Assembly: GCA_030613615.1 (NCBI GenBank)
Contig: JAUWLR010000008.1
Coordinates: 1 to 41,615 of the forward strand
Direction: 5' to 3'
Length of the DNA: 41,615 bases
Origin: Candidatus Eiseniibacteriota bacterium
Lineage (GTDB): Bacteria > Joyebacterota > Joyebacteria > Joyebacterales > Joyebacteraceae
Shown: piece after piece, positions 32,879 through 40,998 of the stretch
How the letters are laid out: the number at the start of each line of letters is the position of its first letter
How positions within the stretch are numbered: the stretch's first letter is position 1
Position numbers and translations under genes: made by a program
Notes under the pieces: generated by a model
The model's database searches: none
Seen by the model: the letters and a program-made list of their open reading frames with translations, nothing else
Told to the model about the DNA's origin: nothing

Positions 32879-34810
32879 CTAGACCTTCCTCAACAGGATC
32901 AGTCGGTTCTTTGGAGAGACGAGAGTGTCGTAGTTCTCCTTGAACACGCCGTAGTTCTCGCGGCTGATGCTCCGCTCGTTGATGACTATCGACCGCTTCC
33001 AGACTACGGTGTGCGAGTCCTTGTGCGATTCACAGGTCAACTGGAACACGGCAACCGGTGTGATGAGCATCACGTCTTCAGGAAGCCAGGCTACCTCGTA
33101 ACCATCCGGAAGCGACACATCGATCTCGAGGTCGCTTCGGAATTCGCACGGGAACTCGAATGCGTAGCGGCGCTCCGCGAGCGCCGGGTAGATCCCCATC
33201 GAGGCGAACGAGTGAGGAAACGGGGGCAGGTGCACGATCATCATGTCGCCCTGCGGAACCGCCAGCTCCTTCGCCCGGACGTCCTGGACCACACGGACCG
33301 GCTCGGTGAGGTCGGTGACGTCCGAGTGCGAGTAACCCGTGTTGGTGGCTCCCGTGGACACGAGGTTCGCGGCCGTGTCGAACAGCTTCTGCTTCTCGGA
33401 CGGCGTAGCATCCTTGAGATCGCGCCGCGCCTTCCTGTCGAAGTAGCCCTTGAGCTCGCAGGAAGTGCGGACTTCGGCGTTCCCATCGCCATCGATGGTT
33501 ACCAGCATGTCCTGTCGCGTGTGGTTCTCCGCCGCGCGGAAGCCCGGGACCTGCACAAGCTCGCCCGAGCCGTCGTCCCTGACGACGAGCGCGGTGTTCC
33601 CGCGTCCCCACCGCACGAAACCGTAGGATACGTCATCCAGGAACGGGTCGAGGAAGCGATAGGAACCGTCGTCCGGCAGAGCGACGAGGATGCGCGTGAA
33701 CTGCTTGAGAGTTGGCACGGACTCTGTGAAGCGAGCGTCCGGCATCCCTCCGACCAGCGCGGGGTACGCGTCGATGCCTGCCGCGCGGAGCATGCTTATG
33801 AGGAGCACCGCCTTGTCGCGCGTATCGGCGTACTTGTTCTCGAGCACCTGACCCGCGTCGTTCGGTGTGTATCCTCCGAGGCCGAGCGGCATATGCACGT
33901 TTCTGACCTCGGTCGCGACGTCCAGGAACAGTGCCCGCGCCTTGTGCTCGCTGGACGACAGGCCCAGTGTCAGACCGGCCACGCGCGACGCTATCTCTCC
34001 GCCGGTCTCAACGTGAGGGAAGAACTCGCCGGCGAAGAACGCCGCCGGCTGGTCCCAGCTTGTGCACGACGAGTAGATGACGGTCGGGTAGAGCTCGGTC
34101 GCGGGAGGCATGTGCTCCTCGGCGACCAGGGCCGGGACGTTGTAGACGCTGTAGCTGATCTCACCGGGCTCCGCGACCTCCATTATCGTCGTGGGGCCCA
34201 GGTCCCCCGTGTAGCCGACGCTGGACGGGGCTTGGGCACCCTCTGGATATCGGATGGTGAACGATGCGGCGAACACCGGGTCCATCGCGCCCATGTGCTC
34301 GATGCCGGAGTAACTTCCGTCGACGGCCGGCTCGTGATTCTCCCTGAGCTGAAGCTCCATCGTCGACCCTGGCCCTGCCACCGGGAAGGAAATGACCTTC
34401 TCCAGGACGTTGGCGTACATCGACGCATCCTTGAGGAACGCCGGCGTAACATCGTTGACGGCGTCGCCCTCGACCTCGACCAGGCGGCCGGTCTTCCTGA
34501 CCGTCACGCCCTTGACCAGCGACAGAGCGGAAAGCTCCGTGTTGTAGAGGAACGACTGGTTGCTGTATCGCTCGCGGCCCCTGAGCGTCAGGACCTTGAT
34601 GAGCTTGTTCCGCGTCGTCACCACCGACCCGTCCTCGGCAACCTCCGCCATTTCCTGCATCTTGAGGAAGACGGCCGCGTCGTCCGGGTAGTCTTCCTTG
34701 TCGGGGGCGTTCTCAATGAGGCCCTCGACATCGGTGTCCAGCCACTGCTCGGCCAGACCTGCCGTGGCCACGAGAGCAAGCACGGCTAGTGAGACCAGGA
34801 TCCTCTTCAT
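32879..34810 (-). CDS. Secreted DUF3857/transglutaminase-like protein, catalytic triad lost
   Basis: 643 residues with a signal peptide (MKRILVSLAVLALVATAGLA). An N-terminal DUF3857 beta-rich domain (D-G-S-V-V-T-T-R-N-K-L-I-K-V) is followed by a transglutaminase-like core near 320-400 and a C-terminal beta domain. The core's A-D-T-R-D-K-A has Thr330 where the active form has Cys, and Q-F-T-R-I-L-V-A-L has Arg where the His should be; the Asp in FLDP remains. It is therefore a probable non-enzymatic paralogue. The start codon directly follows the stop of the upstream paralogue, with GGAGGG inside that gene's last codons, so they are translationally coupled. Confidence 0.82.
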   Translation of the reverse strand: MKRILVSLAVLALVATAGLAEQWLDTDVEGLIENAPDKEDYPDDAAVFLKMQEMAEVAEDGSVVTTRNKLIKVLTLRGRERYSNQSFLYNTELSALSLVKGVTVRKTGRLVEVEGDAVNDVTPAFLKDASMYANVLEKVISFPVAGPGSTMELQLRENHEPAVDGSYSGIEHMGAMDPVFAASFTIRYPEGAQAPSSVGYTGDLGPTTIMEVAEPGEISYSVYNVPALVAEEHMPPATELYPTVIYSSCTSWDQPAAFFAGEFFPHVETGGEIASRVAGLTLGLSSSEHKARALFLDVATEVRNVHMPLGLGGYTPNDAGQVLENKYADTRDKAVLLISMLRAAGIDAYPALVGGMPDARFTESVPTLKQFTRILVALPDDGSYRFLDPFLDDVSYGFVRWGRGNTALVVRDDGSGELVQVPGFRAAENHTRQDMLVTIDGDGNAEVRTSCELKGYFDRKARRDLKDATPSEKQKLFDTAANLVSTGATNTGYSHSDVTDLTEPVRVVQDVRAKELAVPQGDMMIVHLPPFPHSFASMGIYPALAERRYAFEFPCEFRSDLEIDVSLPDGYEVAWLPEDVMLITPVAVFQLTCESHKDSHTVVWKRSIVINERSISRENYGVFKENYDTLVSPKNRLILLRKV

Positions 34811-36790
34811 CTAGCCCTCCTCTCTCTTGAGTATGACTTCACCCTTTTCGGACCTGCCGGCCAGCCTGACGGCCTCCTTGAGGTTCAGGTAGTCCTCCGG
34901 CGAGATCTCGAACGTGTCGATCCCGAACTTCCTGTTGTAGCGAATGAACCCACCGTCGCCGGATTCGGAGGGCACGTACTCGTATGTGATAGAGAGACTG
35001 ATGGCGCCCGCCTCGAAATCGACGGCGTCCGGCAGGTTCTCGACTACGAACCCGTCGGGAAGCGCCACCTCCGCCTTCTCATCGACTCCCAGCGTGACCC
35101 CGAGCGCAACCGGGTACTTGCGCTCCGGTAGCCCGACCATCCGCCCGAACAGGAAGTCCGACAACATCTCGAATGAGCCCGTCGCGGCGGGAACCCGAAA
35201 GAGCGTGTAGGGCGCAGCATTCAGCGCATAGTCATCGATATGATAGGAAAGTTCGATGGTCGTCGGCTCGTAGAGATCATCCGCGTCCGTGATGGAGAAG
35301 GTCCCTAGCTCGGCTCCGGGGTAGATGTTCTGGACCATCTCCTCGGCCATCATCTCAAACTGCTGCGGGCCCATGTTCTTATTGACGGTCCGGAGTATGA
35401 GTTCGTAGAAGCCGTTCCCCGTGATGGTGACGTCGCCCTCGATACTGCCGTCGTCGGCCAGTACCGCACGGTCCATGATGTCGCCCGAGTTTGCGGTGGC
35501 CGGAACGTGCGCGGCCTGCCGGATGTCCTCACCTTCCTCGGTGGCGACGAGGAGGTAGCGGTCGCCGACGTATCCGGCGTAGACCTCGCGTGTCTCCTCG
35601 ATGGTAGGATCGATGTAGAGGTAGTCGCCGTCCGGCCCCTCGATGGCCACGATGCCGTGCTCGAAGTAGATCGTGGGGATCTCCGTGTCCATTCTGTGGC
35701 TCGGGTTGATCGCTACGATCCAGGACCGAACTCCAATCTCCTCCAGCATGGTGATCATGAGCGTCGCCTTGTCGCGGCAGATGCCGTACTCCTTCTCGAG
35801 CGTGTAGGACGCGAAGTGCGGCTCGAGGAAGGCGCCGCGGTCCATGGCTACACCTAAGTATCGGACGTTCTCGAGGATCCAGTAGTGGACGGCGCGGATC
35901 TTGTCCTCGGTGGACGTCAGGCCGTCGGTGATCTCGGCGACGAGGTCCACAATGGAGTCCTCCGCGACACACTTGTCGTCTACCAGCTTCCAGACGTATC
36001 GGGACACTTCCTCCCACGTCTGCATCGTCGAGACGATGAGGCGCGTTGCTATCTGTCGGGGAGGAGCCATCGCGAGCTCGCGCTCTATCTTGGGCACGCC
36101 CCGCGCGGTCCACGTGCGGACCGTGCGGTCTCCGTCGGTGGTTTCCTCGTACTCGACCTCGCCGTTCTTCACGACGTGGATGAGCGGGAGACTCGATGGA
36201 CCGATGATCGTTACCCTGGATTCAACGATGGGCTCCACGTACTGGAGGAAGTAGATGCCGTTGAAGCCGTTGTCGATGAGCGGCTCGTAGCTCTGATGGA
36301 CGATGTACTCGATGGCGTCGCCGACCTCCAACCCCGGGAAGACGACCGAGATCTGCCGGAAGTCCTCCTCGAAGATGTTCATCGCGGAGACCTCCGGAGC
36401 CGTGCCCTCGGTGATGAGCTCTTCTCCGACGACCACCTCGCTTCCGTCGGCCTTGATGACTCTCGCCATCACGATCTCGACGGAACCGTATCTTCTGTGG
36501 TAGTTGAGCGACACGCTGCCGTTGCCGTCCCGGCCCTCGTCGGTGAGCGCTTTCGTGAACGTGTGGTTGTACTCCTCGTAGGCGCCGGTCTCGTCGAACT
36601 CGATGTGTGTGTGGTCGAGTCCGGTGACGGAATTGGCGTCCGGGTACTCCTCCAGGCCTCCCAGGCTGTTCGCCAGGCTCACGGCGTCCGACAGCTCCAG
36701 CGGCTCGAGAACCGCGTGAGCGAGCGTCGGCAGCGCCACTAAGACTGCCGCCAGCAGCAGGCCGAGGGAGTCTCGTGCATGTTTCGACAT
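34811..36790 (-). CDS. Secreted DUF3857/transglutaminase-like protein, triad intact
   Basis: 659 residues from MSKHARDSLG, after GGGGGAAGAG; the frame runs open to 36865, but the earlier codons overlap the promoter. A signal peptide (to A-L-P-T-L-A-H-A) is followed by DUF3857 (E-Y-N-H-T-F-T-K-A-L-T-D-E-G) and a transglutaminase core. Catalytic residues are Cys338 in Y-G-I-C-R-D-K-A, His378 in Y-F-E-H-G-I-V-A-I and Asp394 in Y-I-D-P-T. Such proteins sit in the periplasm or outer envelope of Bacteroidota-like bacteria; the substrate is unknown. It is first in a unit with its inactive paralogue and the receiver/PPDK-N protein. Confidence 0.85.
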   Translation of the reverse strand: MSKHARDSLGLLLAAVLVALPTLAHAVLEPLELSDAVSLANSLGGLEEYPDANSVTGLDHTHIEFDETGAYEEYNHTFTKALTDEGRDGNGSVSLNYHRRYGSVEIVMARVIKADGSEVVVGEELITEGTAPEVSAMNIFEEDFRQISVVFPGLEVGDAIEYIVHQSYEPLIDNGFNGIYFLQYVEPIVESRVTIIGPSSLPLIHVVKNGEVEYEETTDGDRTVRTWTARGVPKIERELAMAPPRQIATRLIVSTMQTWEEVSRYVWKLVDDKCVAEDSIVDLVAEITDGLTSTEDKIRAVHYWILENVRYLGVAMDRGAFLEPHFASYTLEKEYGICRDKATLMITMLEEIGVRSWIVAINPSHRMDTEIPTIYFEHGIVAIEGPDGDYLYIDPTIEETREVYAGYVGDRYLLVATEEGEDIRQAAHVPATANSGDIMDRAVLADDGSIEGDVTITGNGFYELILRTVNKNMGPQQFEMMAEEMVQNIYPGAELGTFSITDADDLYEPTTIELSYHIDDYALNAAPYTLFRVPAATGSFEMLSDFLFGRMVGLPERKYPVALGVTLGVDEKAEVALPDGFVVENLPDAVDFEAGAISLSITYEYVPSESGDGGFIRYNRKFGIDTFEISPEDYLNLKEAVRLAGRSEKGEVILKREEG

Positions 36791-36864
36791 CTCTCTTCCC
36801 CCCAGTTCTTCGTTGAGCCCGGGATCCATGCCCCGGGCGCTCTGATGATCCGTGTTCAAGGCCA

Positions 36865-36893
36865 ATTATGCACGCAGACGGGCCCGCGGGCAA
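36865..36893 (-). promoter_or_regulatory. Promoter for the DUF3857 operon
   Basis: On the minus strand: TTGCCC (36888-36893), 17-base spacer, CATAAT (36865-36870). It fires divergently from the promoter at 36918-36946. The spacer includes GCGGGCCCG, a short palindrome. Confidence 0.5.
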
Positions 36894-36917
36894 GCGCGGG
36901 GGCCGTGAATGCCTATC

Positions 36918-36946
36918 TTGGCACGCGAATGGGAGTGTGCTACCAT
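36918..36946 (+). promoter_or_regulatory. Promoter for the unknown exported protein
   Basis: TTGGCA (36918-36923), 17-base spacer, TACCAT (36941-36946). The leader of about 120 bases contains a small GTGGG-CAAGT-CCCAC hairpin at 36957-36971 and no other recognisable feature. Confidence 0.6.
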
Positions 36947-37072
36947 CAGTTCGCCGGTGGGCAAGTCCCACTCGAACCCGCCGGCTCGACGACCAGGGTT
37001 TCAGGATCACGACGACGCACTGATCATACATCCGGACAGAGGTTGTATTCGCCCTTCCACGGGGGACCTGCG

Positions 37073-38524
37073 ATGCCGCACACACGAACAAGCTCCACGC
37101 TTCTATTCGGTTTCTACATGCTGGTCGTCCTGCTCGCCGGTGCGGTCGTTCTGGCCGCGGCAGCCGCGGCGCAGGCCAAGGACGCGACGTTCACCCCGGT
37201 GGCTCCGCCCGCGGGTGTCGAGCTTGCGTACGACATCCCACTGCAGCCCTGGCTCGTTCCTGCAGTTCTCGATCTCAAGACGCAATTCGCCGACGGGCTG
37301 TCCGCTGAGCTCAAGGGCATTGCCGAGGATCAGAAAGGTGAGGAGCTGACGGCGCTCGTTGAGGCGGGAAGGGAACTCTCGGCCGCCACTTTGCGGATCA
37401 AGGCCGCGGTCGATTCGATCGGCGTGCTGGACGTCACCTTTGGCATCGAAGGCATCTCCCGCATGATTCCCGCGGAGAGCGCCATCAGAGACACGCTCTT
37501 CGGCTTCATCGTGTGGCACGAGTTCTCCTCCACCCCGGCGCGGGGGATGATGACGAGGTTCGAGAGTCTGGTGAACCGCGTGGCCGCCGGAGGCGACGCA
37601 GCGGCAGAACTCGCCGCCGAACTCGCGGCGACACGGGAGGACCTGGAGCAGGCCATCGCGCAGGGGAACCTGGGTCGCATAGCCGAGTTCTCTCCGGGCA
37701 TCATCGAAACATCCGGTGAGCTCGACGCGGTCTGTGCAGCGGTCGCCGTCGGAGCGCGGGACCTGGGCGCTCTTGTCGACTCGCTCAGTGTCGACAGCGC
37801 CGAACTTCTCGTTGACAGGTGGGCCGACGCCTCGCGGGCGGCGGCGGACGCGGGCGGACCGGCGCAGCGGACAGGTCCGGCTCTCGAGTCGATGTCCGGG
37901 GTGCTGCGCATCCTGGTGGAGCTGGGGGACCTCCTCGAGGTCGCCGTGACTTCCGTGGACGCCCTGAGTGCCGCTCCTGACGCGGGCCGCAATCTCTACA
38001 TCCCCTGGACAGTGATGAAGAGCGATTGGGAGCTCGCGGTTGATCTCAAAGTGCGCATTCTCGATGAGTCCGCTGGGCAGGCGGCGGAGGGTGAGCACGA
38101 CCACGGGTACGTCGGGAACGCGGCGAGCGAGGAGACCAAAGCCAACATCGGTGCTCTGATCGTGCACCAGGTAAGGGCCAACGAGATACTGGCCGAGCGC
38201 GCCGTGGAACACACATCGACCCTGGTCGCCGAGGCGGCGATCACGCTCGAGGAGTTCTATCTCGACCGAGAGGGTTACTCGGACAACCTGAGGAAGAGGC
38301 ACAAGGCGAAGGTGCTCGAGCAGGTCGCCAAGCTCATGAGGGAGAACATGGAGCTGGCGTCGGCGACGATCTCGGCCAGGGCGGCACGAGCGTCGCTCGC
38401 CGGCGGCCGCGAGCACGATGCGCGGGGCGCCGATTCCGAGATCGACGCGCTCCGCTACTACCACAACGCCTGGCTGCACTCCCTGAACGCGGGTGCGGCC
38501 GCACAGCGATTTCCATCCAAATAG
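37073..38524 (+). CDS. Exported helical protein of unknown function
   Basis: 483 residues from MPHTRTSSTLL, six bases after GGGGGA; the open frame upstream to 36779 covers the promoter and is not coding. A single hydrophobic segment (LLFGFYMLVVLLAGAVVLAAAAAA) is a signal peptide or anchor. The rest is rich in Ala, Glu, Leu and Val with heptad-like stretches (for example A-A-E-L-A-A-E-L-A-A-T-R-E-D-L-E-Q), so a long helical, perhaps coiled-coil, periplasmic protein is likely. I recognise no family, cysteine motif or catalytic site. It is followed after 20 bases by the HAD hydrolase gene, which suggests cotranscription. Confidence 0.72.
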   Translation: MPHTRTSSTLLFGFYMLVVLLAGAVVLAAAAAAQAKDATFTPVAPPAGVELAYDIPLQPWLVPAVLDLKTQFADGLSAELKGIAEDQKGEELTALVEAGRELSAATLRIKAAVDSIGVLDVTFGIEGISRMIPAESAIRDTLFGFIVWHEFSSTPARGMMTRFESLVNRVAAGGDAAAELAAELAATREDLEQAIAQGNLGRIAEFSPGIIETSGELDAVCAAVAVGARDLGALVDSLSVDSAELLVDRWADASRAAADAGGPAQRTGPALESMSGVLRILVELGDLLEVAVTSVDALSAAPDAGRNLYIPWTVMKSDWELAVDLKVRILDESAGQAAEGEHDHGYVGNAASEETKANIGALIVHQVRANEILAERAVEHTSTLVAEAAITLEEFYLDREGYSDNLRKRHKAKVLEQVAKLMRENMELASATISARAARASLAGGREHDARGADSEIDALRYYHNAWLHSLNAGAAAQRFPSK

Positions 38525-38544
38525 ACCAGCACGAGGCACCTGAC

Positions 38545-39315
38545 ATGATAAGAGGCGTCTTCTTCGACGCGGGCAACACGATCCTCTTCCCGGACTACTA
38601 CATCTACCGGGACATATGCGAAGCGCTCGGCGTGGAGGCCGCCATCGATGAGATCGTGCGGGCCGAGGCCAAAGCCAGGGGCGCCTTCGACAGGTCGGTG
38701 GCCGACTCGCCCGGCTCGGATGTGTACGACTTCTGGCCGGCGTACTACACGCCGTTCTTCGAAGTGCTCGGAGTTTGCGATGAGTCGATACCGGACGCCA
38801 TCGAGATGACGCGCGTCGCCAACGACACCGGGCTCGGCATATGGAAACAGCCGGTCGAGGGTCTGGACAGCACCTTGGACAACCTGTCGGCGCGGGACCT
38901 CTCGCTGGGCGTTATTTCGAATTCGGATGGGCGCCTGGAATGGAGGTTGGAGGAGATCGGCATTCTCGACAGATTTGATTTCGTCATCGACTCGGCTATC
39001 GTGGGTATCAGTAAGCCGGATCGCAGGATCTTCGAGCACGCCCTGAAGAGAAGCTCTCTGTCCCCGGAGGAAGCGGTCTACGTCGGTGACTACTACGAGG
39101 TTGACGTGCGCGGGGCGAGGGCGGCCGGCATGTCGCCCGTGCTCTTCGATCCGGTCGGAGCCTACAACAATGTCGACTGCGAGGTCATCTCAAGGCTCAA
39201 GGACATCGTCGATGTCGTTGACGGATGGATGGACGACGCGGGCTGGACGGGCGATGCGGATCGGGCCGGCGATGCGGGTCGGGCCGGTGATGAGGGCAGC
39301 GGCGACGAGGTCTGA
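38545..39315 (+). CDS. HAD-superfamily hydrolase
   Basis: 256 residues. Motif I is F-F-D-A-G-N-T-I-L, with Asp8 as nucleophile but Gly in place of the second Asp. Motif II is I-S-N-S-D-G-R, motif III K-P-D-R-R-I-F, and motif IV G-D-Y-Y-E-V-D-V-R-G-A. The missing second Asp also occurs in active subfamily I relatives (DAGGTL type), so a phosphatase is likely but unproven. Substrate unknown. The last 20 residues are a low-complexity Gly-Asp-Ala-Arg tail coded by an 18-base tandem repeat. GAGG lies eight bases before the ATG. Confidence 0.85.
   Translation: MIRGVFFDAGNTILFPDYYIYRDICEALGVEAAIDEIVRAEAKARGAFDRSVADSPGSDVYDFWPAYYTPFFEVLGVCDESIPDAIEMTRVANDTGLGIWKQPVEGLDSTLDNLSARDLSLGVISNSDGRLEWRLEEIGILDRFDFVIDSAIVGISKPDRRIFEHALKRSSLSPEEAVYVGDYYEVDVRGARAAGMSPVLFDPVGAYNNVDCEVISRLKDIVDVVDGWMDDAGWTGDADRAGDAGRAGDEGSGDEV
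39251..39300 (+). repeat. 18-base tandem repeat coding the HAD C-terminal tail
   Basis: GCGATGCGGATCGGGCCG followed by GCGATGCGGGTCGGGCCG and a partial third unit. It encodes G-D-A-D-R-A, G-D-A-G-R-A, G-D-E. The tail lies outside the conserved HAD fold. Confidence 0.75.
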
Positions 39316-39362
39316 GAGACCCGCCGCGTGCGGACGCTCTGGCTCATTCGGGTGAGGCGCCA

Positions 39363-39983
39363 TTGGACAGCATCATCAGCGCACTTCATATTCCTGTTAC
39401 GATAGCGATCCTGCTTTTTTCCGTGATCATCCACGAGGTTTCGCACGGGCTGGTGGCTGAGAAGCTGGGTGACCCCACTGCCCGGAGGCAGGGCAGGATC
39501 ACGCTGAACCCTATTCCGCACATCGATCTTGTGGGAAGCATCATCCTGCCGGCGATGGCGGTCCTGATGCATCTGCCGCTCCTGGGCTGGGCGAAGCCGG
39601 TCCCGATCGACATACGGCAGTTCAGAGATCCCATGCGCGACTTCGCCATTACTGCCCTGGCCGGGCCGGTCTCGAATCTGGCGCAGGTGATGGTCTACAC
39701 CATCATCTTCCATGTGGCCCTGAGGCTGGAATGGTCGTTCCTGGTCTTCATCGGCTACTGGGGCATATACATCAATCTTCTCCTTGCCATGTTCAACCTC
39801 CTGCCGGTCCCTCCTCTGGACGGTTCCCGCCTGATCGCGGCGGCCATGCCGCGGGATATGGGCTGGCAGTTCCTGAGCGTCGGCCGCTACGGTTTCATGA
39901 TTCTCATGCTCCTCATCTTCACGGGTGCCCTGAGACCCCTCTTCGCGCTTGTTGGGATACTCCACTCGGCGATCGTCTACTAG
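39363..39983 (+). CDS. Site-2-protease-like M50 metallopeptidase
   Basis: 206 residues from a TTG six bases after GAGG. The zinc motif is I-I-H-E-V-S-H-G-L (HExxH, in the first helix) and the third ligand lies in N-L-L-P-V-P-P-L-D-G-S-R near residue 150. Five to six membrane helices fill the protein. It has no PDZ or CBS domain, which puts it in the minimal, SpoIVFB-like or FwdE-type M50 group rather than RseP. It cuts membrane-embedded proteins; the target is unknown. Its upstream neighbour (HAD) ends 47 bases earlier. Confidence 0.9.
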   Translation: MDSIISALHIPVTIAILLFSVIIHEVSHGLVAEKLGDPTARRQGRITLNPIPHIDLVGSIILPAMAVLMHLPLLGWAKPVPIDIRQFRDPMRDFAITALAGPVSNLAQVMVYTIIFHVALRLEWSFLVFIGYWGIYINLLLAMFNLLPVPPLDGSRLIAAAMPRDMGWQFLSVGRYGFMILMLLIFTGALRPLFALVGILHSAIVY

Positions 39984-40063
39984 ATACGGCCAGAGATTCT
40001 GTGCCGAGGAACCCCACCCACCCTGCCAGCATCCTAATGGGTGTGCACGAAATGTTGTGCATA

Positions 40064-40121
40064 GGACTCGCGGGAGCCAACTCATGAATGTGGCGCGCAT
40101 CAGGCTTGGTCCCGCGAGTCC
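40064..40121 (+). promoter_or_regulatory. Long stem-loop before the TusA-like gene
   Basis: GGACTCGCGGGA (40064-40075) and TCCCGCGAGTCC (40110-40121) are perfect reverse complements. With one bulged G the helix extends by CCAA/TTGG to about 16 pairs. A smaller repeat TGCAC-GAAATGTT-GTGCA lies just upstream (40044-40060). No U-run follows. It could protect or regulate the tusA-dsrE-like mRNA; no known element was recognised. Confidence 0.5.
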
Positions 40122-40172
40122 GACTATGTTCGGCTCCGTGTCGATCCAGCAGCATCAGCAAGCGGAGGTCGA

Positions 40173-40421
40173 ATGGGAGACAAGAGCGAAGAGACCATCG
40201 CCGAGACACTCGACATGACCGGCTACTTCTGCCCCGAGCCCGTGATACGGGCCAACGGGGCGATAAGCGACGTCGAGGTCGGCGAAGTGCTTGAGCTCCT
40301 GGCCGACGACCCATCGTCGAAGCCCGACATCCAGAGCTGGACGAAGCGAACCGGTCACGAGCTCATCTCCATTGAGGAAGACGGGGACGTTTTCCGATTC
40401 CTGATCCGCCGGACCGCATGA
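40173..40421 (+). CDS. TusA/SirA-family sulfur carrier-like protein
   Basis: 82 residues. The core L-D-M-T-G-Y-F-C-P-E-P-V-I-R-A carries the TusA C-P motif with the sulfur-carrying Cys20, and the fold continues as V-G-E-V-L-E-L-L-A-D-D-P, then a late G-D-V-F-R-F-L-I-R. TusA-type proteins carry sulfur as a persulfide from cysteine desulfurases to tRNA thiolation or other routes. Here it is followed by a DsrE-like gene and a desulfurase-like gene. A GGAGG-type site lies within AGCGGAGGTCGA before the ATG. Confidence 0.9.
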   Translation: MGDKSEETIAETLDMTGYFCPEPVIRANGAISDVEVGEVLELLADDPSSKPDIQSWTKRTGHELISIEEDGDVFRFLIRRTA

Positions 40422-40515
40422 GGGCGCCCGCGTAGTGCCAAGGCGGCATGCGCCCGACGGACCGGCGGCGCCGGCCCGACGGCTCGAGGCGCCGTCGACA
40501 TCGGAGGGAATGACA

Positions 40516-40884
40516 ATGGCCGATAAGAAGCGTATTCTCTATGTACAGACATCGGGTGTCGACACCCCCGAGCGGCTGTACTCCCCGTTCGTGCTGGCGA
40601 CCGTCGCCGCGTCGATGAACCTGGACGCCACCATCTACTTCCTCGGGAAGGGCGTCACCGTGGTCAGGAAGGGTGAGGCCCAAAGAATCCAGTTGGGCTC
40701 CTTCCCACCGCTGTCCGAGGTGATGCAGCGGGCCGCGGACGCGGGCGTGAGGTTCCTGGTGTGCGACCAGAGCTCGCAGCTCATAAACCTCGATAGGGGA
40801 GACTACATCGACGGCGTGGAGGTCGTGGGCGCCGCAACTGTCAACGACCTCTCGCTGGATGCGGACTCGGTTCTGTCCTTCTGA
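40516..40884 (+). CDS. DsrE/DsrF-like family protein
   Basis: 122 residues from MADKKRILYVQTSG, eight bases after GGAGGG; an ATG two codons earlier overlaps that site. The Rossmann-like DsrE fold is seen in P-E-R-L-Y-S-P-F-V-L-A-T-V-A, D-A-T-I-Y-F-L-G-K-G-V, and a cysteine in V-R-F-L-V-C-D-Q-S-S placed as in sulfur-relay DsrE proteins. It probably accepts or passes sulfane sulfur with the TusA-like protein 94 bases upstream. Confidence 0.85.
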   Translation: MADKKRILYVQTSGVDTPERLYSPFVLATVAASMNLDATIYFLGKGVTVVRKGEAQRIQLGSFPPLSEVMQRAADAGVRFLVCDQSSQLINLDRGDYIDGVEVVGAATVNDLSLDADSVLSF

Positions 40885-40998
40885 GTTCCGTCCTTTCGGT
40901 CGGCCGGGTCTGTGGGGCTCACGCGGCGCGACTGGCTAGCGTAGCCGGGCCCGGCGCCGCGCCGCCGGCTGATTCCGCAATCCCGCAAGTGGAGGTGG

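Noticed and set aside
31850-34789. A 979-residue plus-strand ORF opposite the PPDK-N and DUF3857 genes.
   Set aside because: Low-complexity Arg/Val/Asp-rich translation with no family features; a shadow of GC-rich codons on the other strand.
40084-40218. A 44-codon ORF overlapping the start of the TusA-like gene.
   Set aside because: It lies in the stem-loop, has no ribosome site and overlaps a clear gene in another frame.
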